Positions 8,137 through 16,895 of a DNA stretch of 64,000 bases are shown piece after piece; position 1 is the stretch's first letter, and each line of letters opens with the position of its first letter. This DNA is from Meiothermus ruber DSM 1279 (GTDB taxonomy: Bacteria; Deinococcota; Deinococci; Deinococcales; Thermaceae): contig NC_013946.1 of NCBI RefSeq assembly GCF_000024425.1, positions 1,860,001-1,924,000 on the forward strand. The letters run 5' to 3'. The notes under the pieces are model-generated. The model was not told the origin of the DNA and searched no databases. It was given only the letters and a program-made list of their open reading frames with translations. Made by a program: the position numbers and the translations under genes.

Positions 8137-9411
8137 CTAACTGTCCACCTTCCGAACCACCACCCGAGGGCCTTCCACCTGGATCACCCGGACGGTCTGC
8201 CCCCGGTCGATGAACTCGCCCAGGGTGACCACATCCACCCGTCGGTCGCCGAACTGGGCCGTGCCCGCGGGGCGCAGGTCGGTGATGGCTTTGCCGATGG
8301 CTCCCAGCAGCGATTCCAGCTCGTTTTTGGGCGGTGCCACCTCTTCAACTGCGCTGCTCAGTACGAAAGGACGGGCCACCCGCCCCTTTGGTAGGTAGCG
8401 GAATATAAAGAACAGCCCCAAGGCCAGCCCGATAATGGCGAAGGAGCCGACCTGCAGGGCCTCGTCCCCAAAGGTGAAGTAGATTGAAGCCCCGATCAGA
8501 CCCAGGCCAACCAGACCGGGGATGCCAAAACCGGGGGTCACAAACAGCTCGAACACCACCAGCAACAAGCCCCCGAAGAGCAGGATGATAGACAGGGCGC
8601 TGGAAAGGCCCGCCAGGTAGCCCCCCAGGAAGAACAGGCCCAGCGAGGTCAGGCCGATGATGGCGGGGATAAAGGTGCCTGGGGTGAAAAATTCCAAGAT
8701 GAGCCCCAGCACCCCCACCGCCAGCAGAATGGCCGCGATGGTGGGGTCGGTCAGAAAACGGGCCACCCGCACCTGGGGGCCCGGCTGCAGTTCCTGGGTG
8801 TCGGTGTTAAAGCCGGCTTTCTCGAGGGCGGCGCGCAGGCTGGCGACCTCGGCATCGGCCACCTTGAGCTCCACGGCCCGCCTGGCCGAGAGGGTCAGGG
8901 GTTCCCCTCGGGTGGTGATGCCGCGCACCTCGACCTCGGGATCCACCATGGCTTCTGCGATGTTGGCAGGGCGGTTGCGGGCCTCGGCGACCGCCCGGAA
9001 CTTGCCTTTCAGGGCCGATATGACCTTGCGGTCGGCGGCATTGGTGTTGCCCACGATGGGGGTGATGGTAACCGGCAGGGCCGCTCCGATGTTGGAGCCG
9101 GGCAGCATCATGATCTGCTGAGCCGCCAGTGAGATGAGGGCCCCGGCCGAGAAGGCGTTTTCCACCACGGCCAGCGTGGGTACGGTGGAGGACAGGATGC
9201 GGTCGGTGATGCGGATGGCCGCATCCACCCGGCCCCCGGGGGTGTTGACCCGGAACACCACCCCGCTGGCCCCCTCGCGTTCGGCCTGGTCGAGGGACTG
9301 TTCAACGAAGGTGGCTAGAGGCCCATCGATGGTTCCTTCAATGGGGATGATGTAGGTTCGGGCCTGCGCAAAAGAGGCAACCAGCAGTAAAATAACCAGT
9401 AGCTTTCTCAC
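8137..9411 (-). CDS. NfeD-like membrane serine protease (ClpP-class)
   Basis: This long-form NfeD protein has about 424 residues. A signal peptide (KLLVILLLVASFAQA) leads to a periplasmic ClpP-like domain with NTPGGRVDAAIRI and the nucleophile region NAFSAGALISLAA (catalytic Ser), plus the Lys of the Ser-Lys dyad downstream. Several membrane helices (for example IAAILLAVGVLGLILEFF) follow, and then a C-terminal OB-fold of NfeD type (GTAQFGDRRVDVVTLGEFIDRGQTVRVIQVEG). It pairs with floA. I choose the GTG at 9411 because a TAAGAT box lies exactly seven bases upstream, as for a leaderless message; the frame is open further up but without a signal peptide at the right place. Confidence 0.9.
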   Translation of the reverse strand: MRKLLVILLLVASFAQARTYIIPIEGTIDGPLATFVEQSLDQAEREGASGVVFRVNTPGGRVDAAIRITDRILSSTVPTLAVVENAFSAGALISLAAQQIMMLPGSNIGAALPVTITPIVGNTNAADRKVISALKGKFRAVAEARNRPANIAEAMVDPEVEVRGITTRGEPLTLSARRAVELKVADAEVASLRAALEKAGFNTDTQELQPGPQVRVARFLTDPTIAAILLAVGVLGLILEFFTPGTFIPAIIGLTSLGLFFLGGYLAGLSSALSIILLFGGLLLVVFELFVTPGFGIPGLVGLGLIGASIYFTFGDEALQVGSFAIIGLALGLFFIFRYLPKGRVARPFVLSSAVEEVAPPKNELESLLGAIGKAITDLRPAGTAQFGDRRVDVVTLGEFIDRGQTVRVIQVEGPRVVVRKVDS

Positions 9412-9418
9412 CAAGATT

Positions 9419-9424
9419 ATCTTA
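9419..9424 (-). promoter_or_regulatory. -10 box TAAGAT for leaderless nfeD-floA transcript
   Basis: TAAGAT sits seven bases before the GTG at 9411. No good -35 is seen. The divergent aroE box lies 95 bases away, so the two transcripts share this control region. Confidence 0.5.
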
Positions 9425-9518
9425 GCAAGCCAGGCTAGCGGGAGTGTAATGCCGAGGGCTCGAGCTGTTTGTGGGTTGGGTTTTCGCTTCGACCATCGCA
9501 AACCGCCGCGCAAAAGCG

Positions 9519-9524
9519 TAAAAT
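9519..9524 (+). promoter_or_regulatory. -10 box TAAAAT for leaderless aroE
   Basis: TAAAAT is followed by six bases and the GTG start of aroE. There is no Shine-Dalgarno sequence, which fits a leaderless message. Confidence 0.5.
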
Positions 9525-9530
9525 CCAGGC

Positions 9531-10346
9531 GTGCAACTGGGTCTGATAGGATTTCCGGTCGGACACTCGCTTTCCCCGGCCATGCACCAGGCGGCGCTGA
9601 GGGCGGCGGGGCTCGAGGGCTCATATCGGGCCCTGGAGACCCCGCCTTCGTTTTTACGGGCCCGGCTGCAAGAAGTCCGGCGGGCGTTCACAGGGGTTAA
9701 CGTGACCATCCCTCACAAAGAAAGCGTGCTGGCATACCTGGACGAACTAAGTCCCGAAGCGGCGGCCATCGGCGCGGTTAACACCATTGTGTGCGAGCAG
9801 GGTCGGCTGATTGGCTACAACACCGACGCCATGGGTTTTATCGCGGGGCTGGATGAGGCCGGCATCGCTTACCGCAACAAGAAAGCCCTGCTGCTGGGGG
9901 CAGGGGGGGCTGCCCGGGCCGTTGCGTACGCCCTGAAGGAAGAGGGCGCGCATGTGGCGGTGTATAACCGCACCACCGAGCGGGCCAGGGCCCTGTGCGC
10001 GGCCATGGGGCTGCACCTGGTGACGGAGCCGCTGCTGGAGGCGGCGGTGCGAAGCTGTGACCTGCTGGTCAACACCACCAGTGTGGGGCTCAACGACCCT
10101 ACCCGCTCACCCCTGCCGCCGGGGTTGCTGCCTCGAGCGGGGGTGGTGGTGGATATCATCTATCATCCCCAGACCACCCGTCTGCTGCTCGAGGCCCAGC
10201 AGGCTGGGCTGGTCACCCTGGGCGGGCTTCCCATGCTGGTCTGGCAAGGAGCGCTGGCTTTCGAGCTCTGGACGGGTGTAAAGCCGGATGTGCGGGTGAT
10301 GTATGCAGCGGCCCAGGCTGGGCTTGGTCACACTCCTTCTGCATGA
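9531..10346 (+). CDS. aroE: Shikimate dehydrogenase
   Basis: This enzyme makes the NADPH-dependent reduction of 3-dehydroshikimate to shikimate in the aromatic amino acid pathway. The 271 residues contain GFPVGHSLSPAMHQAAL (shikimate-binding Ser pair), NVTIPHKE with the catalytic Lys, GAVNTIV, the NADPH-binding GAGGAARAVAYAL, NRTTERA, and NTTSVGL. Length and motif order are normal for AroE. The gene starts with GTG and overlaps the next gene by four bases (ATGA), so the two are translationally coupled. Confidence 0.95.
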   Translation: MQLGLIGFPVGHSLSPAMHQAALRAAGLEGSYRALETPPSFLRARLQEVRRAFTGVNVTIPHKESVLAYLDELSPEAAAIGAVNTIVCEQGRLIGYNTDAMGFIAGLDEAGIAYRNKKALLLGAGGAARAVAYALKEEGAHVAVYNRTTERARALCAAMGLHLVTEPLLEAAVRSCDLLVNTTSVGLNDPTRSPLPPGLLPRAGVVVDIIYHPQTTRLLLEAQQAGLVTLGGLPMLVWQGALAFELWTGVKPDVRVMYAAAQAGLGHTPSA

Positions 10347-10939
10347 ACTCTTTTACCCTGCAAGCATCCCATCGCTACGAGCTCGAGGTCAAACGCTCGC
10401 GCTTTGTTGCCCATGCGGTGCCGCTGCCCAGCCCCGAGGCCGCACCCGTCCTTTTGCAGACCCTTCAGGACTTGCAGGCCGCCCACAACTGCTGGGCCTA
10501 TAAGGTGGGCGCGCAGTACCGTTTTTCTGACGACGGCGAGCCTGCTGGCACGGCGGGCCGCCCCATCTTAAGTGCCATTGAAGCGCAGCACCTGGATAGG
10601 GTGATGGTGGTGGTAACCCGCTACTTTGGCGGGATAAAGCTGGGCGTGGGAGGTCTGGTGCGGGCCTACGGGGGGGTGGCTGCGGAATGCCTGCGGCAAG
10701 CCCCCAGGCGAGCAATTGCGCCCCGGGTGCGTTGCGAACTCCAGGCCCCGTTCGAGTTTGGCAACGCTTTATATCGCTTGCTGGAAGGCCTCGAGCGCGA
10801 AAGCGAAACCTACCACGCAGCCGGGGTGTGCTGGGTGCTCAGCCTGGAGGAAGCGCGGCTGCCCCAGTTTCAAGAACGGGTGCGCGACCTGACTCGAGGT
10901 CGCGCCAGCTTGCAAGTTCTAGAACGCTTCGAGGCCTAG
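10343..10939 (+). CDS. YigZ/IMPACT-family protein
   Basis: The 198-residue protein has the UPF0029/Impact N-terminal domain with the family signature YFGGIKLGVGGLVRAYGG (about residues 92-109), preceded by HNCWAYKVG and FSDDGEPAGTAGRP. The C-terminal domain is the small DUF1949-type ferredoxin-like fold. Relatives in eukaryotes regulate Gcn2 and bacterial ones are thought to bind RNA or proteins, but the role is unknown. It overlaps aroE by four bases and is followed by the convergent RNase J gene. Confidence 0.9.
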   Translation: MNSFTLQASHRYELEVKRSRFVAHAVPLPSPEAAPVLLQTLQDLQAAHNCWAYKVGAQYRFSDDGEPAGTAGRPILSAIEAQHLDRVMVVVTRYFGGIKLGVGGLVRAYGGVAAECLRQAPRRAIAPRVRCELQAPFEFGNALYRLLEGLERESETYHAAGVCWVLSLEEARLPQFQERVRDLTRGRASLQVLERFEA

Positions 10940-10968
10940 GGTTCCAGGCCTGAACACGCTTGCGCGCG

Positions 10969-12699
10969 TCAACCTTCGATTACGATGGGCAGGATGACCG
11001 GATTGCGCCCCGTGTTCTTAGCGATGAACTTCTTGACAGGGTAGTAGATGTCGTCACGGATCTCTTCGAGGCGCTTCTTCTCGCGCACACCCCTATACAG
11101 CGCGTCCATGGCCATTTTACGCACCTCGCCCAACAGGCGCTCGCCGGCCTTGACAAAGCCTTTGGAGATCACCTCCACCAGCGGGTCGCGGCTGACCAGG
11201 GCGGTGATGATCACCACCCCCTCGGCGGCCATGTGGTGGCGGTCTTCCAGAATCTCATCGGTGATGTCGCCCACCCCCAAACCATCCACATAAAGCTGGC
11301 CGTGGGGTACGGTTCCGTTGAACTCAATGTTGTTGGCGGTAAGCCGGATCAGGCGCCCGTTCTCGGGAATCAGGATTTTTTCCGGCGGGTGCGGGATGCT
11401 CTGGGCCAGCCACTTAAAGTTGACCTGATGGCGAATCTCGCCGTGCCAGGGCATCAGGAATTTGGGGCGGGCCAGGTTGAGCACGGTTTTGAGCTCCTCG
11501 TGGCTGGCGTGGCCGGAGGCGTGCACGCGGTAGCGGGGCGGATAGAACACATAGGCCCCCAGGGCGTATAGCTGGTTGATGACGGTGTTGACGGCCTCTT
11601 CGTTGCCGGGAATGGGGCTGCTGCTCAGGATGACGGTATCGCCCTCCTTGATGGCCATTTTGCTGTGAGCGCCAGCAGCCAGGCGCGCCAGAACCGCCTC
11701 AGGCTGGCCCTGCGAACCGGTGGTAATTACCAGCACCTGCTCATCGGGCAGGTCTTTGATCTCGTCCAGGGTGTAGAAGCGGTCTTTTTGCTTGAAGTAG
11801 CCGAGCTCGAGGGCGATACGGGCATACTTGAGCATGGAGCGCCCTTCCACAGCGATTTTTCGCCCGTACTTTTCGCCCGCCGTGACCACCGACTGGATGC
11901 GGTGAATGTGCGAGGCGAAGGTGGTTACAAAGATGCGCCCCTTGGCCGCACCGATGACTTTGTCGAGCTCTTCGGCCACCTCGCTTTCGCTGGGCGTGAC
12001 CCCGGGGCGCTCGCCGTTGGTGGAATCGGCGATCAGGCAAAGCACCCCCTCGGCCCCGGCCTGGGCGATTTTTTCCAGGTGGGAGGTCTGGCCGTCAATG
12101 GGTCGCTCGTCGAGCTTGAAGTCGCCGGTGTGCACGATCCTGCCGATGGGCGTGTGAATAATCATTCCGAAGTTGTCGGGAATGGAATGGGTCATGCGGA
12201 AGAGGTCGAGCTGGAAGTAGCGCCCGATGGAGATGCGGTCATCGGGGGAGACCTCTTTGAAGTTGTAATCCCCCACGGGAAGCCCGAACTCCTCGAGCTT
12301 GCCCTTGACCAGCCCCAGGGTCAGCTTGGCCCCGTACACCGGAACCCGCGGTAGTTGTGGGAAAAGGTAGGGCAGGGCCCCGATGTGATCCTCGTGGCCG
12401 TGGGTCAGCACCCAGCCCCGGATGAGGTCTTTGTTCTGAACCAGATAATCGATGCGTGGAATCACGATGTCCACGCCGAGCATCCTGGCGTCCGGGAAAG
12501 CCAGGCCACCGTCGATGATGAACATCTCGTCTTCATAGCGGACGGCGGTGATGTTCTTGCCAATTTCGCCGGTTCCGCCCAGAAACACAATTTCGACGGC
12601 GCCGTCGGGCTTGCCCAGCAGGATGGGCCCCCTGGGTTTGGGACGTTCCTGCCGTCGCCGGGGGGCCCTGGGACGGCTAAATGGTGGGTTGTTGTTCAT
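10969..12699 (-). CDS. rnj: Ribonuclease J
   Basis: This beta-CASP metallo-beta-lactamase has 5'-to-3' exonuclease and endonuclease activity and is the main RNA-decay enzyme in bacteria that lack RNase E. The metal site is THGHEDHIGALPY. Other hallmarks are HTGDFKLDE, DSTNGERPG, the beta-CASP strand VLVITTGSQGQPEAVLARLA and HASGHASHEELK. The C-terminal domain is complete. About 40 basic and proline-rich residues precede the catalytic core (PRAPRRRQERPKPRG) and could bind RNA. I use the ATG at 12699, five bases after GGAG, rather than the GTG two codons upstream. PNPase lies 80 bases upstream on the same strand, so two partners of the RNA degradosome are made together. Confidence 0.95.
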   Translation of the reverse strand: MNNNPPFSRPRAPRRRQERPKPRGPILLGKPDGAVEIVFLGGTGEIGKNITAVRYEDEMFIIDGGLAFPDARMLGVDIVIPRIDYLVQNKDLIRGWVLTHGHEDHIGALPYLFPQLPRVPVYGAKLTLGLVKGKLEEFGLPVGDYNFKEVSPDDRISIGRYFQLDLFRMTHSIPDNFGMIIHTPIGRIVHTGDFKLDERPIDGQTSHLEKIAQAGAEGVLCLIADSTNGERPGVTPSESEVAEELDKVIGAAKGRIFVTTFASHIHRIQSVVTAGEKYGRKIAVEGRSMLKYARIALELGYFKQKDRFYTLDEIKDLPDEQVLVITTGSQGQPEAVLARLAAGAHSKMAIKEGDTVILSSSPIPGNEEAVNTVINQLYALGAYVFYPPRYRVHASGHASHEELKTVLNLARPKFLMPWHGEIRHQVNFKWLAQSIPHPPEKILIPENGRLIRLTANNIEFNGTVPHGQLYVDGLGVGDITDEILEDRHHMAAEGVVIITALVSRDPLVEVISKGFVKAGERLLGEVRKMAMDALYRGVREKKRLEEIRDDIYYPVKKFIAKNTGRNPVILPIVIEG

Positions 12700-12779
12700 G
12701 TTCACTCCAAAAGCAGCACCCTAGGATGGGGAAAAGGGCCTGGCTTTACCCCTGAGCCCATGTCCTACACAGCCGCGAT

Positions 12780-14924
12780 TTATCGTCGAACAGGGGGTTT
12801 GCGTGGGGCGATCAGGCCCTCGAGCTCCGGACGAATCAGATCCACCCGCCCCTGCTCGTCGATGCTGTTGACCTTGACCTTAATCTTCTGGCCCAGCGAA
12901 AGCACATCCTCGACCTTTTGCACCCGCCCTTGAGCCAGTTGGCTGATGTGCAGCAGACCGTCCTTACCCGGCAAAATTTCAATGAAAGCCCCGAAATTGG
13001 TAATCCGGGTGACGGTGCCCTCGTAGATCTCACCCACCTTGGCCTCGGCGGTCTGGCCCAGGATGCGGGCTTTGGCCTCTTCGGCTGCGGCTGCGCTGGC
13101 ACTGTAGAGCCGGATGGTGCCGTCCTGCTCGATGTCGATTTCCACCCCCAGCTCCTCGAGCTGGCGAATGTTTTTGCCACCAGGCCCGATAATCCCCCCA
13201 ATTTTATCGGGGTTGACCTTGAGGGTGAGGATGCGGGGCACATGGGGCTTCATCTCGGCGCGGTGGGTGGGCACGGCGCGTTCCATCAGGCTCAGGATGT
13301 GCAAACGGGCCTCGCGGGCCTGGTACAGCGCTGCCCGCATGATCTCGGGGGTCAGGCCCTTGATCTTGATGTCCATCTGGAGCGCGGTCACGCCGTCGCG
13401 GGTGCCCGTGACCTTGAAGTCCATGTCGCCCAGGGCGTCCTCCAGGCCCAGGATATCGGTGAGCACCACCGCCTGCTCACCTTCCTTGACCAGGCCCATG
13501 GCCACCCCCGCCACGTGCTTCTTGAGGGGAACCCCAGCATCCAGCAAGGCCAGACAACCGGCGCACACCGTGGCCATACTGGAAGAGCCGTTGGACTCCA
13601 GCACGTCGCCCACCACCCGGATGGTGTAAGGAAACTCCTCCCTGGAGGGCAGCACGGCCCGCAAGCCGCGCTTGGCCAGGTTGCCGTGACCCACCTCGCG
13701 GCGGCTCACCCCGCGCAGGCGCCTGACCTCGCCGGTGGAGTAGGGCGGGAAGTTGTAGTGCACCAGGAAGGGGTCTTCGGTCTCGATGCCGAGGTCGTCC
13801 ACAAGCTGGGCATCGCGCCCGGTGCCCAGCGTGACCACGCCCAGCACCTGGGTCTCGCCCCGGCTGAAGATGGCCGAGCCGTGCGTTTTAGGCAGCACGT
13901 TGCTTTCAATCCAGATGGGGCGCACCTGCGTTGGGGTGCGACCATCGGCCCGCTTGTTTTCTTGTAGGATCAGCCGGCGCAGCTCCTGTTTGACCACCTC
14001 ATCAAAACCCTCGGCCACCAGTTTGCGCCGCTCCTGGTCTACCGAGCCATCCTCGGCGGGGGGAACCAGCTCTTCCAGCAAGGTCTGCCGGAAGGCCTCG
14101 AGGGCCGCCGAACGCTCACCCTTGGAGGCGGTTTGCAGCACGCTGGAAAGCCCTTTTTCCACGGCCCTTTGGTACAGGGTGGCCTGGGTATCGGCGTCCA
14201 GTTTGGCCGGGGGCTCGTAAGCAAACTTGGGCTTGCCCAGCTCGGCCCGCATCTGCTCTTGCAGCTCCAGGATGGGCTGCATAGCCCGGTGGGCGAACTC
14301 GAGGGCCTCCACCAGGCGGTCTTCCGAGACCTCTTGCGCGCCAGCCTCCACCATGATGATGGCCTCTTTGGAGCCGGCCACCACCAAATCGAGCTGGCTA
14401 TCCTCCTGGGCCACCGGGTTCAAAACCAGACGCCCATTCTGCAGGCCTACCCGCACCGAGGCGATGGGGCCCTCCCAGGGGATGTCCGATAGCATCAGGG
14501 CCGCGCTGGCTGCGATGGGCCCCAGGATGTCCGGGGTGTTTTCCTGGTCGGCGGAAAGCACCGTCAGCAGCACCTGCACCTCGTGCCGGAAGCCCTTGGG
14601 GAAGAGGGGCCGGATGGGTCGGTCGGTCAGGCGGGCTGAGAGAATGGCTTTTTCACCTGGCCGCCCCTCCCGCCGCATAAAGCTACCCGGAATGCGCCCG
14701 ACGGCGTAGTGCCGCTCTTCAAACTCCACCGTCAGAGGTAAAAAATCGGCCTGAATGGGCGCGTCGGAGGCCTGGGCGGTCGCCATCACCACGGTTTCGC
14801 CATAGGTTACCCAGACCGAGCCGGACACGTGCTTGGCGTATTTGCCGGTCTCGATGGTGAGTGTGCGCCCCCCGACGTCCACGCTGTAGCGTCGTGCCTG
14901 GGGTATTGGATTTTCCTCGTTCAT
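12780..14924 (-). CDS. pnp: Polynucleotide phosphorylase
   Basis: This phosphorolytic 3'-to-5' exoribonuclease forms a ring trimer in the cytoplasm. The 714 residues hold two RNase PH domains ([20 protein letters not shown] in the first; [16 protein letters not shown] and [23 protein letters not shown], with the catalytic Asp pair, in the second). A KH domain ([19 protein letters not shown]) and an S1 domain ([28 protein letters not shown]) complete it. The ATG at 14924 follows AGGAG at five bases; the longer frame has no such site. It precedes rnj; the usual rpsO-pnp order is also seen, with a long spacer after rpsO. Confidence 0.97.
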   Translation of the reverse strand: MNEENPIPQARRYSVDVGGRTLTIETGKYAKHVSGSVWVTYGETVVMATAQASDAPIQADFLPLTVEFEERHYAVGRIPGSFMRREGRPGEKAILSARLTDRPIRPLFPKGFRHEVQVLLTVLSADQENTPDILGPIAASAALMLSDIPWEGPIASVRVGLQNGRLVLNPVAQEDSQLDLVVAGSKEAIIMVEAGAQEVSEDRLVEALEFAHRAMQPILELQEQMRAELGKPKFAYEPPAKLDADTQATLYQRAVEKGLSSVLQTASKGERSAALEAFRQTLLEELVPPAEDGSVDQERRKLVAEGFDEVVKQELRRLILQENKRADGRTPTQVRPIWIESNVLPKTHGSAIFSRGETQVLGVVTLGTGRDAQLVDDLGIETEDPFLVHYNFPPYSTGEVRRLRGVSRREVGHGNLAKRGLRAVLPSREEFPYTIRVVGDVLESNGSSSMATVCAGCLALLDAGVPLKKHVAGVAMGLVKEGEQAVVLTDILGLEDALGDMDFKVTGTRDGVTALQMDIKIKGLTPEIMRAALYQAREARLHILSLMERAVPTHRAEMKPHVPRILTLKVNPDKIGGIIGPGGKNIRQLEELGVEIDIEQDGTIRLYSASAAAAEEAKARILGQTAEAKVGEIYEGTVTRITNFGAFIEILPGKDGLLHISQLAQGRVQKVEDVLSLGQKIKVKVNSIDEQGRVDLIRPELEGLIAPRKPPVRR

Positions 14925-15315
14925 ATCTACTCCTAAGAACCCAGTTATAGCGCTGGGTGCGCTCAAAGACAGTTTCAACTCGCGCCGCTAGGGCCTGCTA
15001 AAAATGCCAGGGGCCGCTGGCGGCTGCGTGCGGGTTTGCACTCAATGCACCCTGCAAAGGCCGTTACCACATTGAAAACCGCTCCCATGACCGGAGCACA
15101 CTGCCGCAAGAAAGGGGTGGGGCACCGCATGGTTTGGGGATGGCGTCGGCAGGGTGCGGGTTGGGACATATACGAAACACTGGGCTGGTAATTACGCCTG
15201 AACACAAAACAAAGCGTGTTTTAAGGTTTTGGCGGAGCCAAACCCCCGGCCCCGCCTACCGAGTCACACCTATTGTACACGATAGAGAACGTCCGGGGTT
15301 GCCCCCGGAAGTTTT
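14925..15315. other. 391-bp spacer between rpsO and pnp
   Basis: I find no convincing gene here; short frames on both strands lack family features and ribosome binding sites. It would contain the pnp leader. Possible signals are TATAAC near 14945-14950 on the minus strand, with no good -35 partner, and a hairpin terminator that points to the right at its distal end. Confidence 0.6.
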
Positions 15316-15316
15316 T
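15291..15316 (+). terminator. Rightward intrinsic terminator in the rpsO-pnp spacer
   Basis: TCCGGGG and CCCCGGA pair around TTGC and are followed by AGTTTTTT. The T-tract is on the plus strand, opposite to both neighbouring genes. On the minus strand the same hairpin follows the rpsO stop but lacks a T-tract. Confidence 0.6.
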
Positions 15317-15585
15317 TACTTGCGCAGCCCAAGCTTTTCGATCAGTGCTTTGTAGCGGGCCTTGTCTTTACTTTCCAGATAGCTCAAGAGCCGCTTGCGC
15401 TGACCTACCAAGCCCAGCAGACCCCGCTTGGCCGCCATGTCCTTCTTATTGACTGTGAGATGGGCCGACAGGCGGTTGATACGTTCGGTGAGCAGGGCTA
15501 CCTGCACCTCGGTCGAACCGGTATCGCCAGGCTTGTGGGCGTGTTTTTCGATAACGCTAGCTTTTTCTTCTCTGGTAAATGGCAT
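15316..15585 (-). CDS. rpsO: 30S ribosomal protein S15
   Basis: The 89-residue small-subunit protein binds the central domain of 16S rRNA and helps form bridges to the 50S. Conserved elements are [27 protein letters not shown] and [17 protein letters not shown], with the helix and loop residues that contact the rRNA three-way junction. The ATG at 15585 is preceded by AGGAG at six bases. The roughly 70-base leader contains the palindrome CTCATGGGCCATGAG. In T. thermophilus S15 is known to repress its own translation through an rRNA-like fold in the leader, so the same may hold here (inference). Confidence 0.97.
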   Translation of the reverse strand: MPFTREEKASVIEKHAHKPGDTGSTEVQVALLTERINRLSAHLTVNKKDMAAKRGLLGLVGQRKRLLSYLESKDKARYKALIEKLGLRK

Positions 15586-15655
15586 CTGTATCTCCTCGTC
15601 GGGTGAGCCGCAGTCTGCTGACCGGGGCTTCCTCATGGCCCATGAGAGGGGCCAG

Positions 15656-16822
15656 CTAAGAAGTATAGCGGCGCCTGGACGTAGGGTCAAGCCAAAATAG
15701 CACCAGGGCGGCGGCGGAGAGGGTGGCCGCGGTAAAAAAAGCCACACTGGAACCGAAATGCTGCCACAGCGCACCAAACAGGGCGCTGGCCGGCAGCAGG
15801 AGCAGGCCTACCAGGGTATGGTAAAGCCCAATGGCGCTGGCTTTTTCGGCTGCGGGGATGATCTGGGCCAGATAGGCCCGGCTGCTCCCTTCGAAAGCCG
15901 CGCTGTACAGCGCGTACAGCAGGAACAGGAGGACGCCCTGCCAGGTGGTGTTGCTGAGTCCAAATCCCAGGTAGACCAGGGCATAGGTCATAAAGCCCAG
16001 CATTACCAGGGCTTTAGCCCCCACCCGGTCGGCCAGCGAACCCAAGGGATAGGCCATAAGGGCATAGAGCAGGTTATAGGCGGTGTAGACCAGGGTGGTC
16101 TGGCTTGCGCTTAACCCCAGGTCATTCAGGCGTAGAATCAGAAACGCATTGGAAGAAAGCCCCAGTGTGGCCACCCCAGTAACCAGCAAAAACCAGCGAT
16201 ATTGAAGGGAGAAAGCCGATAGCTGAAGGGGTGGCAGGGGCCTGGCCTGGCTTCTCTTCTCTCGTAAAAAAAGCACAATGACCAGGGTGGCTAAAAGAGC
16301 CGGTATGGCCGAAACCCAGAACACCCCCCGAAAGCCCAACAGGGGTAGCAGTAAAAAAGCCAGCAGCGGCCCGATGGTTGCGCCCAGGCTGTCCATGGCG
16401 CGGTGAAACCCGTAGGCCCGCCCGTAGCTATCCTGGCTGGCTGCCTCGGCAATCAGGGCGTCCCTGGGTGCGGTGCGCAACCCTTTTCCTACCCGATCCA
16501 AAAAGCGGTAGGCCAGCACCTGCCAGGGGGCCATTGCCAGGGCCAGCAGGGGCCGCAGCAGGGCTGGGAAGCCGTAGCCCAGCAGAATAAGCGGCTTCCT
16601 GGCGGCCATGCGATCGGAGATGCGCCCCCCAACCACCTTGAACAGGCTGGCGGTGGCCTCAGCAACGCCCTCTACCAGCCCCACCACCGTAGTAGAAGCC
16701 CCCAGCACCCCGGTTAGAAACAGCGGGAGCAGCGGATAGACCATCTCGGAGGCGATGTCCGTAAAAAAACTGACAGCACCCAGAACATATACTGCGGGGG
16801 GTAGTTTATTCACCAGCTCCAC
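15656..16822 (-). CDS. MFS transporter
   Basis: This 388-residue major facilitator protein has about 12 hydrophobic helices. The motif between helices 2 and 3 is [14 protein letters not shown], and the equivalent in the second half is [34 protein letters not shown] resembles a subgroup of uncharacterised bacterial transporters annotated as drug or sugar efflux permeases. The substrate is unknown. Start is a GTG at 16822; a second GTG four codons in ([10 protein letters not shown]) sits seven bases after TAGAGT and could be the true leaderless start. A perfect DnaA-box-like TTATCCACA lies just upstream. The 3' end contains the rpsO promoter. Confidence 0.88.
   Translation of the reverse strand: MELVNKLPPAVYVLGAVSFFTDIASEMVYPLLPLFLTGVLGASTTVVGLVEGVAEATASLFKVVGGRISDRMAARKPLILLGYGFPALLRPLLALAMAPWQVLAYRFLDRVGKGLRTAPRDALIAEAASQDSYGRAYGFHRAMDSLGATIGPLLAFLLLPLLGFRGVFWVSAIPALLATLVIVLFLREKRSQARPLPPLQLSAFSLQYRWFLLVTGVATLGLSSNAFLILRLNDLGLSASQTTLVYTAYNLLYALMAYPLGSLADRVGAKALVMLGFMTYALVYLGFGLSNTTWQGVLLFLLYALYSAAFEGSSRAYLAQIIPAAEKASAIGLYHTLVGLLLLPASALFGALWQHFGSSVAFFTAATLSAAALVLFWLDPTSRRRYTS
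15662..15690 (-). promoter_or_regulatory. rpsO promoter inside the 3' end of the MFS gene
   Basis: TTGACC (15685-15690), a 17-bp spacer and TATACT (15662-15667) make a near-consensus housekeeping promoter. The predicted start is near 15655, giving an rpsO leader of about 70 bases. Confidence 0.8.
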
Positions 16823-16851
16823 TCTATGCCCAACTTGTGGATAACTGAAGA

Positions 16852-16883
16852 ATGCCCCTGGGTTTATCCAGGGACATTCTTCT
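16852..16883 (-). terminator. Hairpin terminator after cbaA
   Basis: A long inverted repeat, GAATG-x-CCCTGG with CCAGGG-x-CATTC around a six-base loop, lies 13 bases after the cbaA stop and is followed on the minus strand by TTCTTC. It separates the oxidase operon from the MFS gene. Confidence 0.7.
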
Positions 16884-16895
16884 GAGAGGGGGAAG

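Noticed and set aside
14975-15205. 76-codon minus-strand frame in the pnp-rpsO spacer
   Set aside because: No ribosome site, no hydrophobic or family pattern; treated as leader sequence.
16833-16845. Perfect DnaA-box-like TTATCCACA upstream of the MFS gene
   Set aside because: A single box, with no cluster, no AT-rich unwinding region and no dnaA or dnaN nearby, so not an origin.
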